Assembly: GCF_014648555.1 (NCBI RefSeq)
Contig: NZ_BMRI01000010.1
Span: forward strand, 140,444 to 187,406
DNA from: Kitasatospora griseola
Lineage (GTDB): Bacteria > Actinomycetota > Actinomycetes > Streptomycetales > Streptomycetaceae
Reading direction: 5' to 3'
Length of the DNA: 46,963 nucleotides
Under the pieces are notes generated by a model, which was not told the DNA's origin, searched no databases, and saw only the letters and a program-made list of their open reading frames with translations. The translations under genes and the position numbers were made by a program. This document shows positions 26,615 to 34,994 of this stretch, in pieces. Within the stretch, counting starts at the first letter, position 1, and every line of letters starts with the position of its first letter.

Positions 26615-28111
26615 GTGACGTCTCGGAACCCGCGCGACCGTGATGCCCCGCACCCGCCCCACCGCACCGGTGCGACGGTGACCCGTCTGCCCGGAACGGC
26701 CGTCGGGCGTGCGGAGGGCACCGTACCCGCAGCCAACCGCCGCCGGGTACCCGCCAAGCCCGGACGGGGCCGAGTGCCCGTCCCGGACGGCTTCCCCGCA
26801 CCCGCCGAGCTCGCCCCGCTGGCCCGCCGGATGCTCGCCGACGCGGTCCGCGTCGCCCGCTGGGCCGGCGAGCTCACCGAGGTCGACAAGCGCGGCGAAC
26901 TCCTCCCCGAGGACGCCCGCGCCGCCGGCCGCGCCCTCGCCATGACGGTCGGCGCCGCCGCCAACGCCTGGGGCCAGGCGCTGCTGGTCGGCCTGGTCGA
27001 GCTCCGCGACGGCGGCGCCGGGCCCGGCTGGCGGCTGCACGCCTGGGAACGCGACGACGAGGCCGTGGTCCGCGGCTGGTCCGCGCTGTTCGACGCCTGG
27101 ACGCTGCTCGCCCCCGTGCCGCCCGCCGCGCTGCGCGGCGTGTTCGCCCAGCTGGCCGGCCAGGCCGTCGACCAGGCCCCGCAGCTGCTGTCCTTCCTGC
27201 ACCTGGTGGACGGGCCGGTCGCCGACAGCGAGCTGCTCGAACTGCTCCGCCGCGGCCTCGACGAGCGCCGCCTCGGCCCCGGCAGCGGCACCTTCCCGCT
27301 CTCCCCGGTCCCGCACGCCGCCTCCGCGGTCTCCGCGGTCCGCGGCACCTGCCGGGAACCGCAGATCGACACCCCGCACTCGCCCGCCGAGGTGGCCGCC
27401 GTCCTGGACTGGATGCTCGACGGCCTGGCCGCCGTCGGCGCGCTCGGCCGGCAGGACGAGGCCGCCGAGCTCTCCCCGCTCGGCCACTGGGCGGTGCGCG
27501 CCAAGCTGGAGGAGATCTGCACCGTCGCGCAGACCGCCGCCGGGCACATCGAACAGAGCGCCCTGGAGCTGCTCAGCGCCTGCGCCGACTACAGCCCCGG
27601 CCCGGCCCGCGCCGAGTTCCGCGCCTGGGTCGCCGCCCGCCCCGCCGACCGGGCCGTCGCCGAACTCCTGGAAGCCGCCCGCGGCGAGGACGCGCTGGTC
27701 CGCGGCCTGGCCTTCGAGGCGCTGCGGGTGGTGGCCGGCTCCACCGCCGAGCAGGGCGTCCGGGCCGCCGTCGAGGAGGCCGTGCTGCGGCCCTACGCGC
27801 TGCTCTGGCTGGCCGAACAGCTGGACGAGGGGGGCGCGTCCCCGGCCGACGTGCTCGGCGCGGAGGACGCCGCCTGGCTCTGGGTGGACACCGCCGCCGC
27901 CGTCCTCGACCACGGCGAGACGGACCTGCTGGTCGGCCACGTCGAGGGCGCGTCGGCCGGCGAACCCGTCCGCCTGTTCCACCGCGCCCGCCAGTCCGGC
28001 CACCCGCGCGCCGCGAGCGTCCTGACGGCCGTCGCCTCGGTCCACCCCGACCCGGCCGTTGCCCGCGCCGCCCGTCGCAGCGCCTTCTCGGTGCACACCG
28101 GCGGGGCCTGA
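26615..28111 (+). CDS. conserved actinobacterial hypothetical protein
   Basis: A 498-residue cytosolic protein from GTG 26615 with AAGGGGA upstream. The first 55 residues are basic and Pro-rich. The rest is helical with many Ala/Leu-rich amphipathic helices (LLSFLHLVDGPVADSELLELL, VLDWMLDGLAAVGAL, AVASVHPDPAVARAARRSAF). PDPAVARAARRSAF at the end resembles a HEAT repeat. A middle segment, GQDEAAELSPLGHWAVRAKLE-like, suggests a winged-helix fold. I do not recognise a named family. It ends at a strong terminator shared with pssA. Confidence 0.65.
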   Translation: MTSRNPRDRDAPHPPHRTGATVTRLPGTAVGRAEGTVPAANRRRVPAKPGRGRVPVPDGFPAPAELAPLARRMLADAVRVARWAGELTEVDKRGELLPEDARAAGRALAMTVGAAANAWGQALLVGLVELRDGGAGPGWRLHAWERDDEAVVRGWSALFDAWTLLAPVPPAALRGVFAQLAGQAVDQAPQLLSFLHLVDGPVADSELLELLRRGLDERRLGPGSGTFPLSPVPHAASAVSAVRGTCREPQIDTPHSPAEVAAVLDWMLDGLAAVGALGRQDEAAELSPLGHWAVRAKLEEICTVAQTAAGHIEQSALELLSACADYSPGPARAEFRAWVAARPADRAVAELLEAARGEDALVRGLAFEALRVVAGSTAEQGVRAAVEEAVLRPYALLWLAEQLDEGGASPADVLGAEDAAWLWVDTAAAVLDHGETDLLVGHVEGASAGEPVRLFHRARQSGHPRAASVLTAVASVHPDPAVARAARRSAFSVHTGGA

Positions 28112-28124
28112 GCCCGGGTAACGC

Positions 28125-28159
28125 GAAAGCCCCCCGTTCGATTCGAACGGGGGGCTTTC
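28125..28159. terminator. strong bidirectional terminator
   Basis: GAAAGCCCCCCGTTCGA (28125-28141) pairs perfectly over 17 bases with 28143-28159. The A/T-rich outer ends give a U-run-like tail in both directions. It sits 13 bases after the plus-strand gene and 13 bases beyond the pssA stop. Confidence 0.85.
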
Positions 28160-28172
28160 TGCTGTGTGAAGG

Positions 28173-29051
28173 TCAGCCTCGGTTCTCGGCGCGGCGGGCG
28201 CGGACGACGCCCACCTTCTCGCCGACCTTGCGGCGGATGACCAGCAGCGGCGCCATCGCGGCCAGCGCGATCTGGGCGAGCGCGCCGATGTGCATCAGGG
28301 TGTCGCCGCCGGGCAGGCCCGCGGCCCAGGCCGCCAGGCAGCCGATGGAGACCACGATCCAGGCCACCGTCGCGGTGGCCAGCAGGCCCTGCGGCTTCGG
28401 GTACTCGATCCGGCTGACCATCAGGTAGGCCACGCCGAAGATCAGCAGCAGGCCGGGGAGGAACGGCGGGTCGAGCAGCACGATCGCGATGACGGTCATC
28501 GCGCCCATCGGGCAGGGCATGCCCTGGAAGATCCCCGGTCGCATCTTCACGGCCGAGAACCTGGCGAGGCGCAGCACCACCGCCAGCAGCACGGTCAGCG
28601 CGATGAACGCGGACAGCTGCTGGTTGGAGCCGGAGGAGACCAGGCCCCACACCGCGACGAAGTACGCCGGCGCGATGCCGAAGCTGATCAGGTCGGCGAG
28701 GTTGTCGAGCTCGGCGCCGAGCGCGGAGGAGCGCAGCTTGCGCGCCACCAGGCCGTCGAAGAGGTCGCACATGGCGCCGATCAGCAGCAGCGTCACGACG
28801 GTGGCGGCGCTGTGCTTGACCGGGGCGTTCGACTCACCGGTGAGGTGCGGCATCAGGATGCCGGTGGTGGTCGAGTAGATCGCCAGGAAGCCGCAGACGG
28901 CGTTGCCCAGCGTCAGGAAGTCGGCGGTGGACAGGTGCTGCGGGGAGCGGGGGGCGCGGAGTTCGCGGTCCCGCGCCCAGCGGCGTCGGCGAAGTTCGGT
29001 GGATTCCTCGTCACCGAGGCCCACGAGGGTCTCCGGATCAGTCACGGTCAA
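28173..29051 (-). CDS. pssA: CDP-diacylglycerol-serine O-phosphatidyltransferase
   Basis: A 292-residue membrane enzyme of the CDP-alcohol phosphatidyltransferase family. The signature D-x2-D-G-x2-A-R...G-x3-D-x3-D is present: Asp96, Asp99, Gly100, Ala103, Arg104, Gly112, Asp116 and Asp120. About seven to eight hydrophobic helices follow a basic cytoplasmic N-terminus. It makes phosphatidylserine from CDP-diacylglycerol and serine, the substrate for the decarboxylase encoded just upstream. Its start overlaps psd by 14 bases, so the two are coupled. This psd-pssA pair beside the ethylmalonyl-CoA genes is, as I recall, also found in S. coelicolor. Confidence 0.95.
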   Translation of the reverse strand: MTVTDPETLVGLGDEESTELRRRRWARDRELRAPRSPQHLSTADFLTLGNAVCGFLAIYSTTTGILMPHLTGESNAPVKHSAATVVTLLLIGAMCDLFDGLVARKLRSSALGAELDNLADLISFGIAPAYFVAVWGLVSSGSNQQLSAFIALTVLLAVVLRLARFSAVKMRPGIFQGMPCPMGAMTVIAIVLLDPPFLPGLLLIFGVAYLMVSRIEYPKPQGLLATATVAWIVVSIGCLAAWAAGLPGGDTLMHIGALAQIALAAMAPLLVIRRKVGEKVGVVRARRAENRG

Positions 29052-29715
29052 GGCGAGTCACCCCGGCGGTCGTCTTCTGGCCGACCGTGACGCCGACCTC
29101 GACGCCCGCCGGCAGGTAGGTGTCGACGCGGGAGCCGAAGCGGATCAGGCCGACCCGCTCGCCCTGCTCGACCTTGGTGCCGGCGTCCATGTAGGGGACG
29201 ATGCGGCGGGCGACGGCGCCCGCGATCTGCACCATCTCGATGTCGCCGAGCTCGGTGTCGAAGTGCCACACGACGCGCTCGTTGCGGTCGCTGTCCTTGT
29301 TGAACGCCGGGACGAATCCACCGGCGATGTGCTCGACGGACGTCACGTTGCCGGCCAGCGGCGCGCGGTTGACGTGGACGTTGAGCGGGCTCATGAAGAT
29401 CGCGACGCGGGTGCGGCCGTCCGGCCACTCGTCGATGGATTGGACCACGCCGTCGGCCGGGGAGATCACTCTGCCGGCACCGATCTCACGCTCGGGGTCG
29501 CGGAAGAACCACAGCATGCCCGCGCTGAGCGCGCAGGCCGGCACGGCCGCCAGGGCCCACTTGCCGGAACGCCGGGTGAGGGCGGTCGTCACGGCGGCGG
29601 TGGCCAGCGTGGGAACGAACCAGGGGGTGGCACCGCGCGCGATGGTGACGCGGGGACGCCGACCCTCGGGGGCGAATCCCTGGGCGGAGGTGTGAGAGGA
29701 CGGGCTGATGGGCAT
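29038..29715 (-). CDS. psd: phosphatidylserine decarboxylase proenzyme (short, Psd-A type)
   Basis: A 225-residue PSD-A protein. The self-cleavage site is Gly194-Ser195 in RFGSRVD; Ser195 becomes the pyruvoyl prosthetic group of the alpha chain. Asp88 (SPADG) and His114 (NVHVNRAP) match the residues that drive cleavage and decarboxylation. An N-terminal hydrophobic segment (about 53-70) attaches it to the membrane. It converts phosphatidylserine to phosphatidylethanolamine. It overlaps pssA by 14 bases, and a possible promoter lies at 29819-29849. Confidence 0.94.
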   Translation of the reverse strand: MPISPSSHTSAQGFAPEGRRPRVTIARGATPWFVPTLATAAVTTALTRRSGKWALAAVPACALSAGMLWFFRDPEREIGAGRVISPADGVVQSIDEWPDGRTRVAIFMSPLNVHVNRAPLAGNVTSVEHIAGGFVPAFNKDSDRNERVVWHFDTELGDIEMVQIAGAVARRIVPYMDAGTKVEQGERVGLIRFGSRVDTYLPAGVEVGVTVGQKTTAGVTRLDRD

Positions 29716-29818
29716 CGAGGACCTTTAGTCGCGGGCCCCGCGCGGGGAACACAGAATGGCCCCTGGACGAGGGCCACCGCGGGGATCGAGTTGTCTGGGA
29801 CGGCTGCTGTCCCGGTGG

Positions 29819-29849
29819 ATGCTATCGGGACCTGCCGGTATCTGGGCAA
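29819..29849 (-). promoter_or_regulatory. candidate psd-pssA promoter
   Basis: On the minus strand TTGCCC (29849-29844) and TAGCAT (29824-29819) could be -35 and -10 with a 19-base spacer, slightly long. The leader to psd would be about 95 bases. The rest of the 29716-30151 gap holds two hairpins and no gene. Confidence 0.3.
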
Positions 29850-29911
29850 GCCGCCTGCTAGTGGAACTACGCCTGCCTGCCGAGTCGGGCACCTGCTATG
29901 TGTACGACCGT

Positions 29912-29930
29912 AACCGGACCGAGTCCGGTT
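29912..29930. terminator. small hairpin, possible second terminator
   Basis: AACCGGAC (29912-29919) and GTCCGGTT (29923-29930) form a perfect 8-bp stem with a three-base loop. It lies beyond the larger hairpin in the direction of the ethylmalonyl-CoA transcript. Confidence 0.4.
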
Positions 29931-30000
29931 CCCCAAGAGGTCGCGGGTCACGGGTGATTCACGTCTCAGCGACACGCCGGTCACGGGCCGTGCACGGAAG

Positions 30001-30042
30001 CGGTCGCCCGGCGCGTACCTGGGGAAACGCGCCGGGCGACCG
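30001..30042 (-). terminator. 16-bp stem terminator after the ethylmalonyl-CoA operon
   Basis: CGGTCGCCCGGCGCGT (30001-30016) pairs perfectly with 30027-30042 around a ten-base loop. It lies about 110 bases beyond the acyl-CoA dehydrogenase stop and separates that operon from psd-pssA. Confidence 0.7.
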
Positions 30043-30151
30043 CATCGAGTGCCGTGCCCCGCCGCGGTCCGGCTGACCAGGCCGGGGGCGGGCACGGCCG
30101 GGCCGGCGGCGGGCCCGCACGCCCGCCTTCCGGCCCGGTACGGGGACTGCC

Positions 30152-31354
30152 TCAGTCGGCGAGCCGGTACTCCTCCAGCAGGCGGCGTCCCACGATCATC
30201 TTCTGGATCTCCGCCGTACCTTCACCGATCAGCAGCATCGGGGCCTCCCGGTACAGCCGCTCGATCTCGTACTCCTTGGAGAACCCGTAGCCGCCGTGGA
30301 TCCGGAACGAGTCCTCGACGACCTCCTTGCAGTACTCGGAGGCCAGGTACTTGGCCATGCCGGCCTCCAGGTCGTTGCGCTGCCCGCTGTCCTTCTTGCG
30401 GGCGGCCATCACCATCATCTGGTGCGCGGCCTCGACCTTGGTGGCCATCTCGGCGAGCTTGAACTGGATCGCCTGGTGCTCGGCGATCTTCTTGCCGAAG
30501 GTGGTGCGCTGCTGGGCGTAGGCGATGCCCAGCTCGAACGCCCGGCGGGCCACGCCGCAGCCGCGGGCGGCCACGTTGACCCGGCCGACCTCGACGCCGT
30601 CCATCATCTGGTAGAAGCCCTTGCCGGGGACGCCGCCGAGGATCCGGTCCGCCGGGACACGGACGTCCTGGAGCACCAGCTCGGTGGTGTCGACGCCCTT
30701 GTAGCCCATCTTCTCGATCTTGCCGGGCACGGTGAGGCCGGGGACGGTCTCGTTCGGTCCGAAGCCCGGGGTCTTCTCGATCAGGAAGGTGGTCATGTTC
30801 TTGTAGGGCGTGTTGCCGCCCTCGTCGGTCTTGCAGAGCACCGCGACGACGGACGAGGTGCCGCCGTTGGTCAGCCACATCTTCTGGCCGTTCAGGACGT
30901 AGAAGTCGCCGTCCTTGACGCCCTTGGTGGAGATCGCCGAGACGTCGGAGCCGAGGGCCGGCTCGGACATCGAGAAGGCGCCGCGCAGCTCGCCGGCGGC
31001 CATCTTCGGCAGGAAGTAGTCCTTCTGCTCCTGGGTGCCGTGCGCGTTGATCATGTGCGCCACGATGAAGTGGGTGTTGACGATGCCGGAGACCGACATC
31101 CAGCCGCGGGCGATCTCCTCCACCACCAGGGCGTAGGTGAGCAGCGACTCGCCGAGGCCGCCGAACTCCTCGGGGATGGTCAGCCCGAACAGGCCGAGCT
31201 GCTTCATGCCCTCGACGATGGCGGTCGGGTACTCGTCCTTGTGCTCCAGCTCGGTCGCGACCGGAATGATCTCCTTGTCGACGAAATCCCGCACGGTGGC
31301 GAGGATGTCCCGCTGGATCTCGGTGAGGCCGTCGGTCTGTGCGAGGCGTCCCAT
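30152..31354 (-). CDS. acyl-CoA dehydrogenase, probably (2S)-methylsuccinyl-CoA dehydrogenase
   Basis: A 400-residue flavoprotein of the acyl-CoA dehydrogenase family. FSMSEPALGSDVSAI and MWLTNG mark the FAD/substrate region, RTTFGKKIAEHQ is the usual dimer/FAD motif, and IGEGTAEIQ carries the catalytic glutamate. Its place as the last gene of the ccr block makes oxidation of methylsuccinyl-CoA to mesaconyl-CoA the best role. The Rhodobacter enzyme is, as I recall, about 550 residues with an N-terminal extension; this one lacks the extension. A broad acyl-CoA dehydrogenase is the alternative. CGGAG precedes ATG 31354. Confidence 0.85.
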   Translation of the reverse strand: MGRLAQTDGLTEIQRDILATVRDFVDKEIIPVATELEHKDEYPTAIVEGMKQLGLFGLTIPEEFGGLGESLLTYALVVEEIARGWMSVSGIVNTHFIVAHMINAHGTQEQKDYFLPKMAAGELRGAFSMSEPALGSDVSAISTKGVKDGDFYVLNGQKMWLTNGGTSSVVAVLCKTDEGGNTPYKNMTTFLIEKTPGFGPNETVPGLTVPGKIEKMGYKGVDTTELVLQDVRVPADRILGGVPGKGFYQMMDGVEVGRVNVAARGCGVARRAFELGIAYAQQRTTFGKKIAEHQAIQFKLAEMATKVEAAHQMMVMAARKKDSGQRNDLEAGMAKYLASEYCKEVVEDSFRIHGGYGFSKEYEIERLYREAPMLLIGEGTAEIQKMIVGRRLLEEYRLAD

Positions 31355-31489
31355 CGTGCGGCTCCGTGACTGCTCAAGAGGGGTGGGGTTGGGGGGCTCC
31401 GCGGCGCGTGGCTGCCGCGGAGCCCCCGGGAACCGGGTAGGGGCAGGGCCGATGACGGCGGCCCGCCCGTCCGGGGTCTGGAAGGGGCG

Positions 31490-31987
31490 TCAGGCCAGCG
31501 GCTCGGGGCGTCCCGGCTGCTCGCCGCCACGCTCCTTGACGTACGTCTCGGTCGGCACCATCACCTTGCGGCGGAAGATGCAGACGACGGTGCCGTCCTG
31601 CTTGTAGCCCTTGGTCTCGACGTACACGATGCCGCGGTCCGGCTTCGAGGTGATGTTCTTGGCCAGGACGGTGGTCTCGCCGTAGATGGTGTCGCCGTGG
31701 AAGGTCGGCGCGATGTGGCGCAGCGACTCGATCTCCAGGTTGGCGATCGCCTTGCCGGAGACGTCCGGGACGGACATGCCCAGCAGCAGCGAGTAGACGT
31801 AGTTGCCGACCACCACGTTCTGGCCCTGCACGGTGGTGGTCGCGTAGTTGGCGTCCAGGTGCAGCGGGTGGTGGTTCATGGTCAGCAGGCAGAAGAGGTG
31901 GTCGTCGTACTCCGTGACGGTCTTCCCGGGCCAGTGCTTGTAGACCGCGCCGACCTCGAACTCTTCGTAGGTGCGTCCGAACTGCAT
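31490..31987 (-). CDS. MaoC-family hydratase, probable mesaconyl-CoA hydratase
   Basis: A 165-residue single hot-dog domain. EYDDHLFCLLTMNHHPLHLD holds the hydratase Asp/His region (D-x4-H type), and GNYVYSLLLGMSVPD and RHIAPTFHGDTIYGET are further MaoC motifs. It should hydrate mesaconyl-C1-CoA to beta-methylmalyl-CoA. The Rhodobacter enzyme is about 340 residues with two hot-dog halves; this is half that size and probably works as a dimer. The gene starts three bases after the lyase gene. A 135-base gap separates it from the dehydrogenase gene. Confidence 0.85.
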   Translation of the reverse strand: MQFGRTYEEFEVGAVYKHWPGKTVTEYDDHLFCLLTMNHHPLHLDANYATTTVQGQNVVVGNYVYSLLLGMSVPDVSGKAIANLEIESLRHIAPTFHGDTIYGETTVLAKNITSKPDRGIVYVETKGYKQDGTVVCIFRRKVMVPTETYVKERGGEQPGRPEPLA

Positions 31988-31990
31988 GGC

Positions 31991-32950
31991 TCAGCTCTCC
32001 GGGATCTCGAACTTGGTGGTGCGCTGCATGCCCGCGGCGCGGCCCTTGCCGGCGATGACCAGGGCCATCTTGCGGCTGGCCTCGTCGATCATCTCGTCGC
32101 CGAGCATCGCGGAGCCCTTGGCGCCGCCCGCCTCGGAGGTGCACCAGTCGTAGGCGTCGAGGATCAGCTCGGCGTGGTCGTAGTCCTCCTGCCCGGGCGA
32201 GTAGATCTCGTTCGCGGCGGCGACCTGGTCCGGGTGCAGCACCCACTTGCCGTCGAAGCCGAGGGCGGCGGAGCGGCGGGCGACCTCGCGGTAGCCCTCC
32301 TGGTTGCGGATCTGCAGGTAGGGGCCGTCGATGGCCTGCAGGTCGTTGGCGCGGGCGGCCATCAGGATGCGCATCAGGATGTAGTGGTAGGCGTCGGCGC
32401 CGTAGCCGGGCGGCTGCTCGCCGACCACCAGGGACTTCATGTTGATGGAGGCCATGAAGTCGGCCGGGCCGAAGATGATGGTCTCCAGGCGCGGCGAGGC
32501 GGCGGCGATCGCGTCGACGTTGATCAGGCCCTTGGCGTTCTCGATCTGCGCCTCGATGCCGATCTTGCCGACCTCCAGGCCGACGGTCTTCTCGATCTGG
32601 GTGAGCAGCAGGTCCAGGGCGATCACCTGCTGGGCGTCCTGCACCTTGGGCAGCATGATGCAGTCCAGGTTGTTGCCGGCGCCCTCGACGACCGTGATGA
32701 CGTCGCGGTAGGTCCAGTGCGTGGTCCAGTCGTTGACCCGGACGACGCGGGTCTTGCCGCCCCAGTCGCCGTTGTTCAGGGCGTCCACGATGGTGTGGCG
32801 GGCGCTCTCCTTGACCAGCGGGGCGCAGGCGTCCTCCAGGTCCAGGAAGACCTGGTCGGCGGGCAGGCCCTGGGCCTTCTCCAGGAAGCGCGGGTTGCTG
32901 CCGGGCACGGCCAGGCAGGAACGGCGCGGACGGAGACGGTTCACAGTCAT
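31991..32950 (-). CDS. HpcH/HpaI (CitE-like) lyase, probable beta-methylmalyl-CoA / malyl-CoA lyase
   Basis: A 319-residue TIM-barrel lyase from ATG 32950 with GGAAGG upstream; the longer frame beyond 32950 overlaps the mutase and is rejected. RSCLAVPGSNPRFLEKA is the conserved start, DQVFLDLEDAC carries the metal-binding Glu/Asp pair, IEAQIENAKGL the second metal Glu, and FGPADFMASI the acyl-CoA region. GKWVLHPDQV is the late signature. It splits methylmalyl-CoA into glyoxylate and propionyl-CoA with Mg2+. It sits between the mutase and the hydratase in the same operon. Confidence 0.9.
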   Translation of the reverse strand: MTVNRLRPRRSCLAVPGSNPRFLEKAQGLPADQVFLDLEDACAPLVKESARHTIVDALNNGDWGGKTRVVRVNDWTTHWTYRDVITVVEGAGNNLDCIMLPKVQDAQQVIALDLLLTQIEKTVGLEVGKIGIEAQIENAKGLINVDAIAAASPRLETIIFGPADFMASINMKSLVVGEQPPGYGADAYHYILMRILMAARANDLQAIDGPYLQIRNQEGYREVARRSAALGFDGKWVLHPDQVAAANEIYSPGQEDYDHAELILDAYDWCTSEAGGAKGSAMLGDEMIDEASRKMALVIAGKGRAAGMQRTTKFEIPES

Positions 32951-32969
32951 TGGGGAGTTTCCTTCCGGG

Positions 32970-34994
32970 TCAGCTGGTCGCGGCGGTGGTCGCGGCCCAC
33001 GGCTGAAGCCTGTTGGCCAGCCGGATCTCGTCCACGATCCGGCCGATGATGGTGGTGATGCCGAAGTCCTTGGGTGTGAACACGGCAGCGACTCCGGCGC
33101 CCTTGAGGGCCTCGGCGTCCGCTGCGGGGATGATTCCACCCACGATCACCGGCACATCCTCCACCCCGGCCCGGTTCAACCGCTGTATGACGTCGGGCAC
33201 AAGCTCCGGGTGCGCGCCGGACAGGATGGACAGGCCCACGCAGTGCACGTCCTCGGCGACGGCCGCGGAGACGATCTGTTCGGGCGTCAGTCGGATGCCC
33301 TGGTAGACCACCTCGAAACCGGCGTCACGGGCCCGCACGGCGATCTGCTCGGCGCCGTTGGAGTGCCCGTCCAGGCCGGGCTTGCCGACCAGCAGGCGGA
33401 GCTTGCCGGTGCCGAGTTCGGCGGCGGTGGCGGCCACGGCCTCGCGCACGGCGGCGAGTTCGCCGCCCGGCTCGGCGGCGACCGCGACCGGCGCGCCGCC
33501 GACCCCGGTGGGGGCGCGGTACTCGCCGAACACCTCGCGCAGCGCGAACGACCACTCGCCGGTGGTGGCGCCGGCCCGGGCACAGTCCAGGGTGGCCTCC
33601 ATCAGGTTCTCCTCGGTGCCGGCCACCTCCTTCAGCCGGGCCAGCGCGGTCTGCACCGCGGCCTCGTCCCGGCTGCCGCGCCAGGCCTCCAGGTTGGCCA
33701 GCACGGAGCGCTCGGACGCCGGGTCGACCACCATGATGGCGGTGTCCAGGTCGGCGGTGAGCGGGCTGTCCTCGGTGGTGTCGAAGCAGTTGACCCCGAC
33801 GATCCGGTCCTCGCCGGCCTCGATCCGGGCCCGCCGGGCGGCGTGCGAGGCCACCAGGTTGGACTTCAGGTAGCCGGACTCGACGGCCGGGATCACCCCG
33901 CCCATCCCCAGCACCTTGGCGATCTCCGCCTCGGCGCCGGCCAGCAGTTCCTCGGTCTTCGCCTCGACCACGTGCGAGCCGTTGAACAGGTCGCCGTACT
34001 CCAGCAGGTCCGACTCGTACGCCAGCACCTGCTGGATGCGCAGCGACCACTGCTGGTCCCACGGCCGCGGCAGGCCCAACGCCTCGTTCCAGGCCGGGAG
34101 TTGGACGGCACGCGCGCGGGCGTCCTTGGACAGCGTGACGGCCAGCATCTCCAGCACGATGCGCTGGACGTTGTTCTCCGGCTGCGCCTCGGTCAGGCCC
34201 AGCGAGTTGACCTGCACGCCGTACCGGAAGCGCCGCTGCTTGGCGTCCTCGATGCCGTAGCGCTCGCGGGTGATCTTCTCCCACAGCCGGTTGAAGGCCC
34301 GCATCTTGCACATCTCCTCGACGAAGCGGACGCCCGCGTTGACGAAGAAGGAGATCCGGGCGACCACCTCGCCCATCCGCTCGGCCGGGACCTGCCCGGA
34401 GTCGCGGACGGCGTCCAGGACGGCGATCGCGGTGCACATCGAGTAGGCGATCTCCTGGACCGGGGTGGCCCCGGCCTCCTGCAGGTGGTAGCTGCAGATG
34501 TTGATCGGGTTCCACTTCGGGATGTTCGCGACCGTGTAGGCGATCATGTCGGTGATCAGCCGCACGGACGGGCCGGGCGGGAAGACGTGCGTCCCGCGCG
34601 ACAGGTACTCCTTGACGATGTCGTTCTGGGTGGTGCCGGTGAGCCCCGCGATGTCCGCGCCCTGCTCCTCGGCGACCACCTGGTACAGCGCCAGCAGCCA
34701 CATGGCGGTGGCGTTGATGGTCATCGAGGTGTTGGTGCGCTCCAGCGGGATCCCGTCGAACAGGGTCCGCATGTCGCCCAGGTGCCCGACCGGCACGCCG
34801 ACCCGGCCGACCTCGCCGCGGGCGAGGACGTGGTCGGAGTCGTAGCCGGTCTGGGTCGGCAGGTCGAAGGCCACCGACAGGCCGGTCTGGCCCTTGGCGA
34901 GGTTGCGCCGGTACAGCGCGTTGGAGTCGCTCGCGGTGGAGTGGCCGGCGTACGTGCGCATCAGCCAGGGGCGGTCGCGTTCCTGAGCGGCCAT
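32970..34994 (-). CDS. meaA: B12-dependent ethylmalonyl-CoA mutase (MeaA-type)
   Basis: A 674-residue single-chain acyl-CoA mutase from ATG 34994, overlapping the ccr stop by one base (TGATG). The N-terminal catalytic barrel has SVAFDLPTQTGYDSD, RTNTSMTINATAMW and GTTQNDIVKEY; the C-terminal cobalamin domain has GKPGLDGHSNG with His544, the base-off cobalt ligand, then LSILSGAH and VGGIIP. It turns ethylmalonyl-CoA into methylsuccinyl-CoA. Being in one operon with ccr excludes methylmalonyl-CoA mutase, which normally is a larger or paired protein. It depends on the adenosylcobalamin made by the cobalamin operon in this window. Confidence 0.95.
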   Translation of the reverse strand: MAAQERDRPWLMRTYAGHSTASDSNALYRRNLAKGQTGLSVAFDLPTQTGYDSDHVLARGEVGRVGVPVGHLGDMRTLFDGIPLERTNTSMTINATAMWLLALYQVVAEEQGADIAGLTGTTQNDIVKEYLSRGTHVFPPGPSVRLITDMIAYTVANIPKWNPINICSYHLQEAGATPVQEIAYSMCTAIAVLDAVRDSGQVPAERMGEVVARISFFVNAGVRFVEEMCKMRAFNRLWEKITRERYGIEDAKQRRFRYGVQVNSLGLTEAQPENNVQRIVLEMLAVTLSKDARARAVQLPAWNEALGLPRPWDQQWSLRIQQVLAYESDLLEYGDLFNGSHVVEAKTEELLAGAEAEIAKVLGMGGVIPAVESGYLKSNLVASHAARRARIEAGEDRIVGVNCFDTTEDSPLTADLDTAIMVVDPASERSVLANLEAWRGSRDEAAVQTALARLKEVAGTEENLMEATLDCARAGATTGEWSFALREVFGEYRAPTGVGGAPVAVAAEPGGELAAVREAVAATAAELGTGKLRLLVGKPGLDGHSNGAEQIAVRARDAGFEVVYQGIRLTPEQIVSAAVAEDVHCVGLSILSGAHPELVPDVIQRLNRAGVEDVPVIVGGIIPAADAEALKGAGVAAVFTPKDFGITTIIGRIVDEIRLANRLQPWAATTAATS

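Noticed and set aside
25198..27549. A 783-codon minus-strand open frame opposite the alpha/beta hydrolase and the conserved unknown
   Set aside because: Composition is a GC shadow and it has no recognisable domain; the plus-strand genes have normal codon-position bias and motifs.
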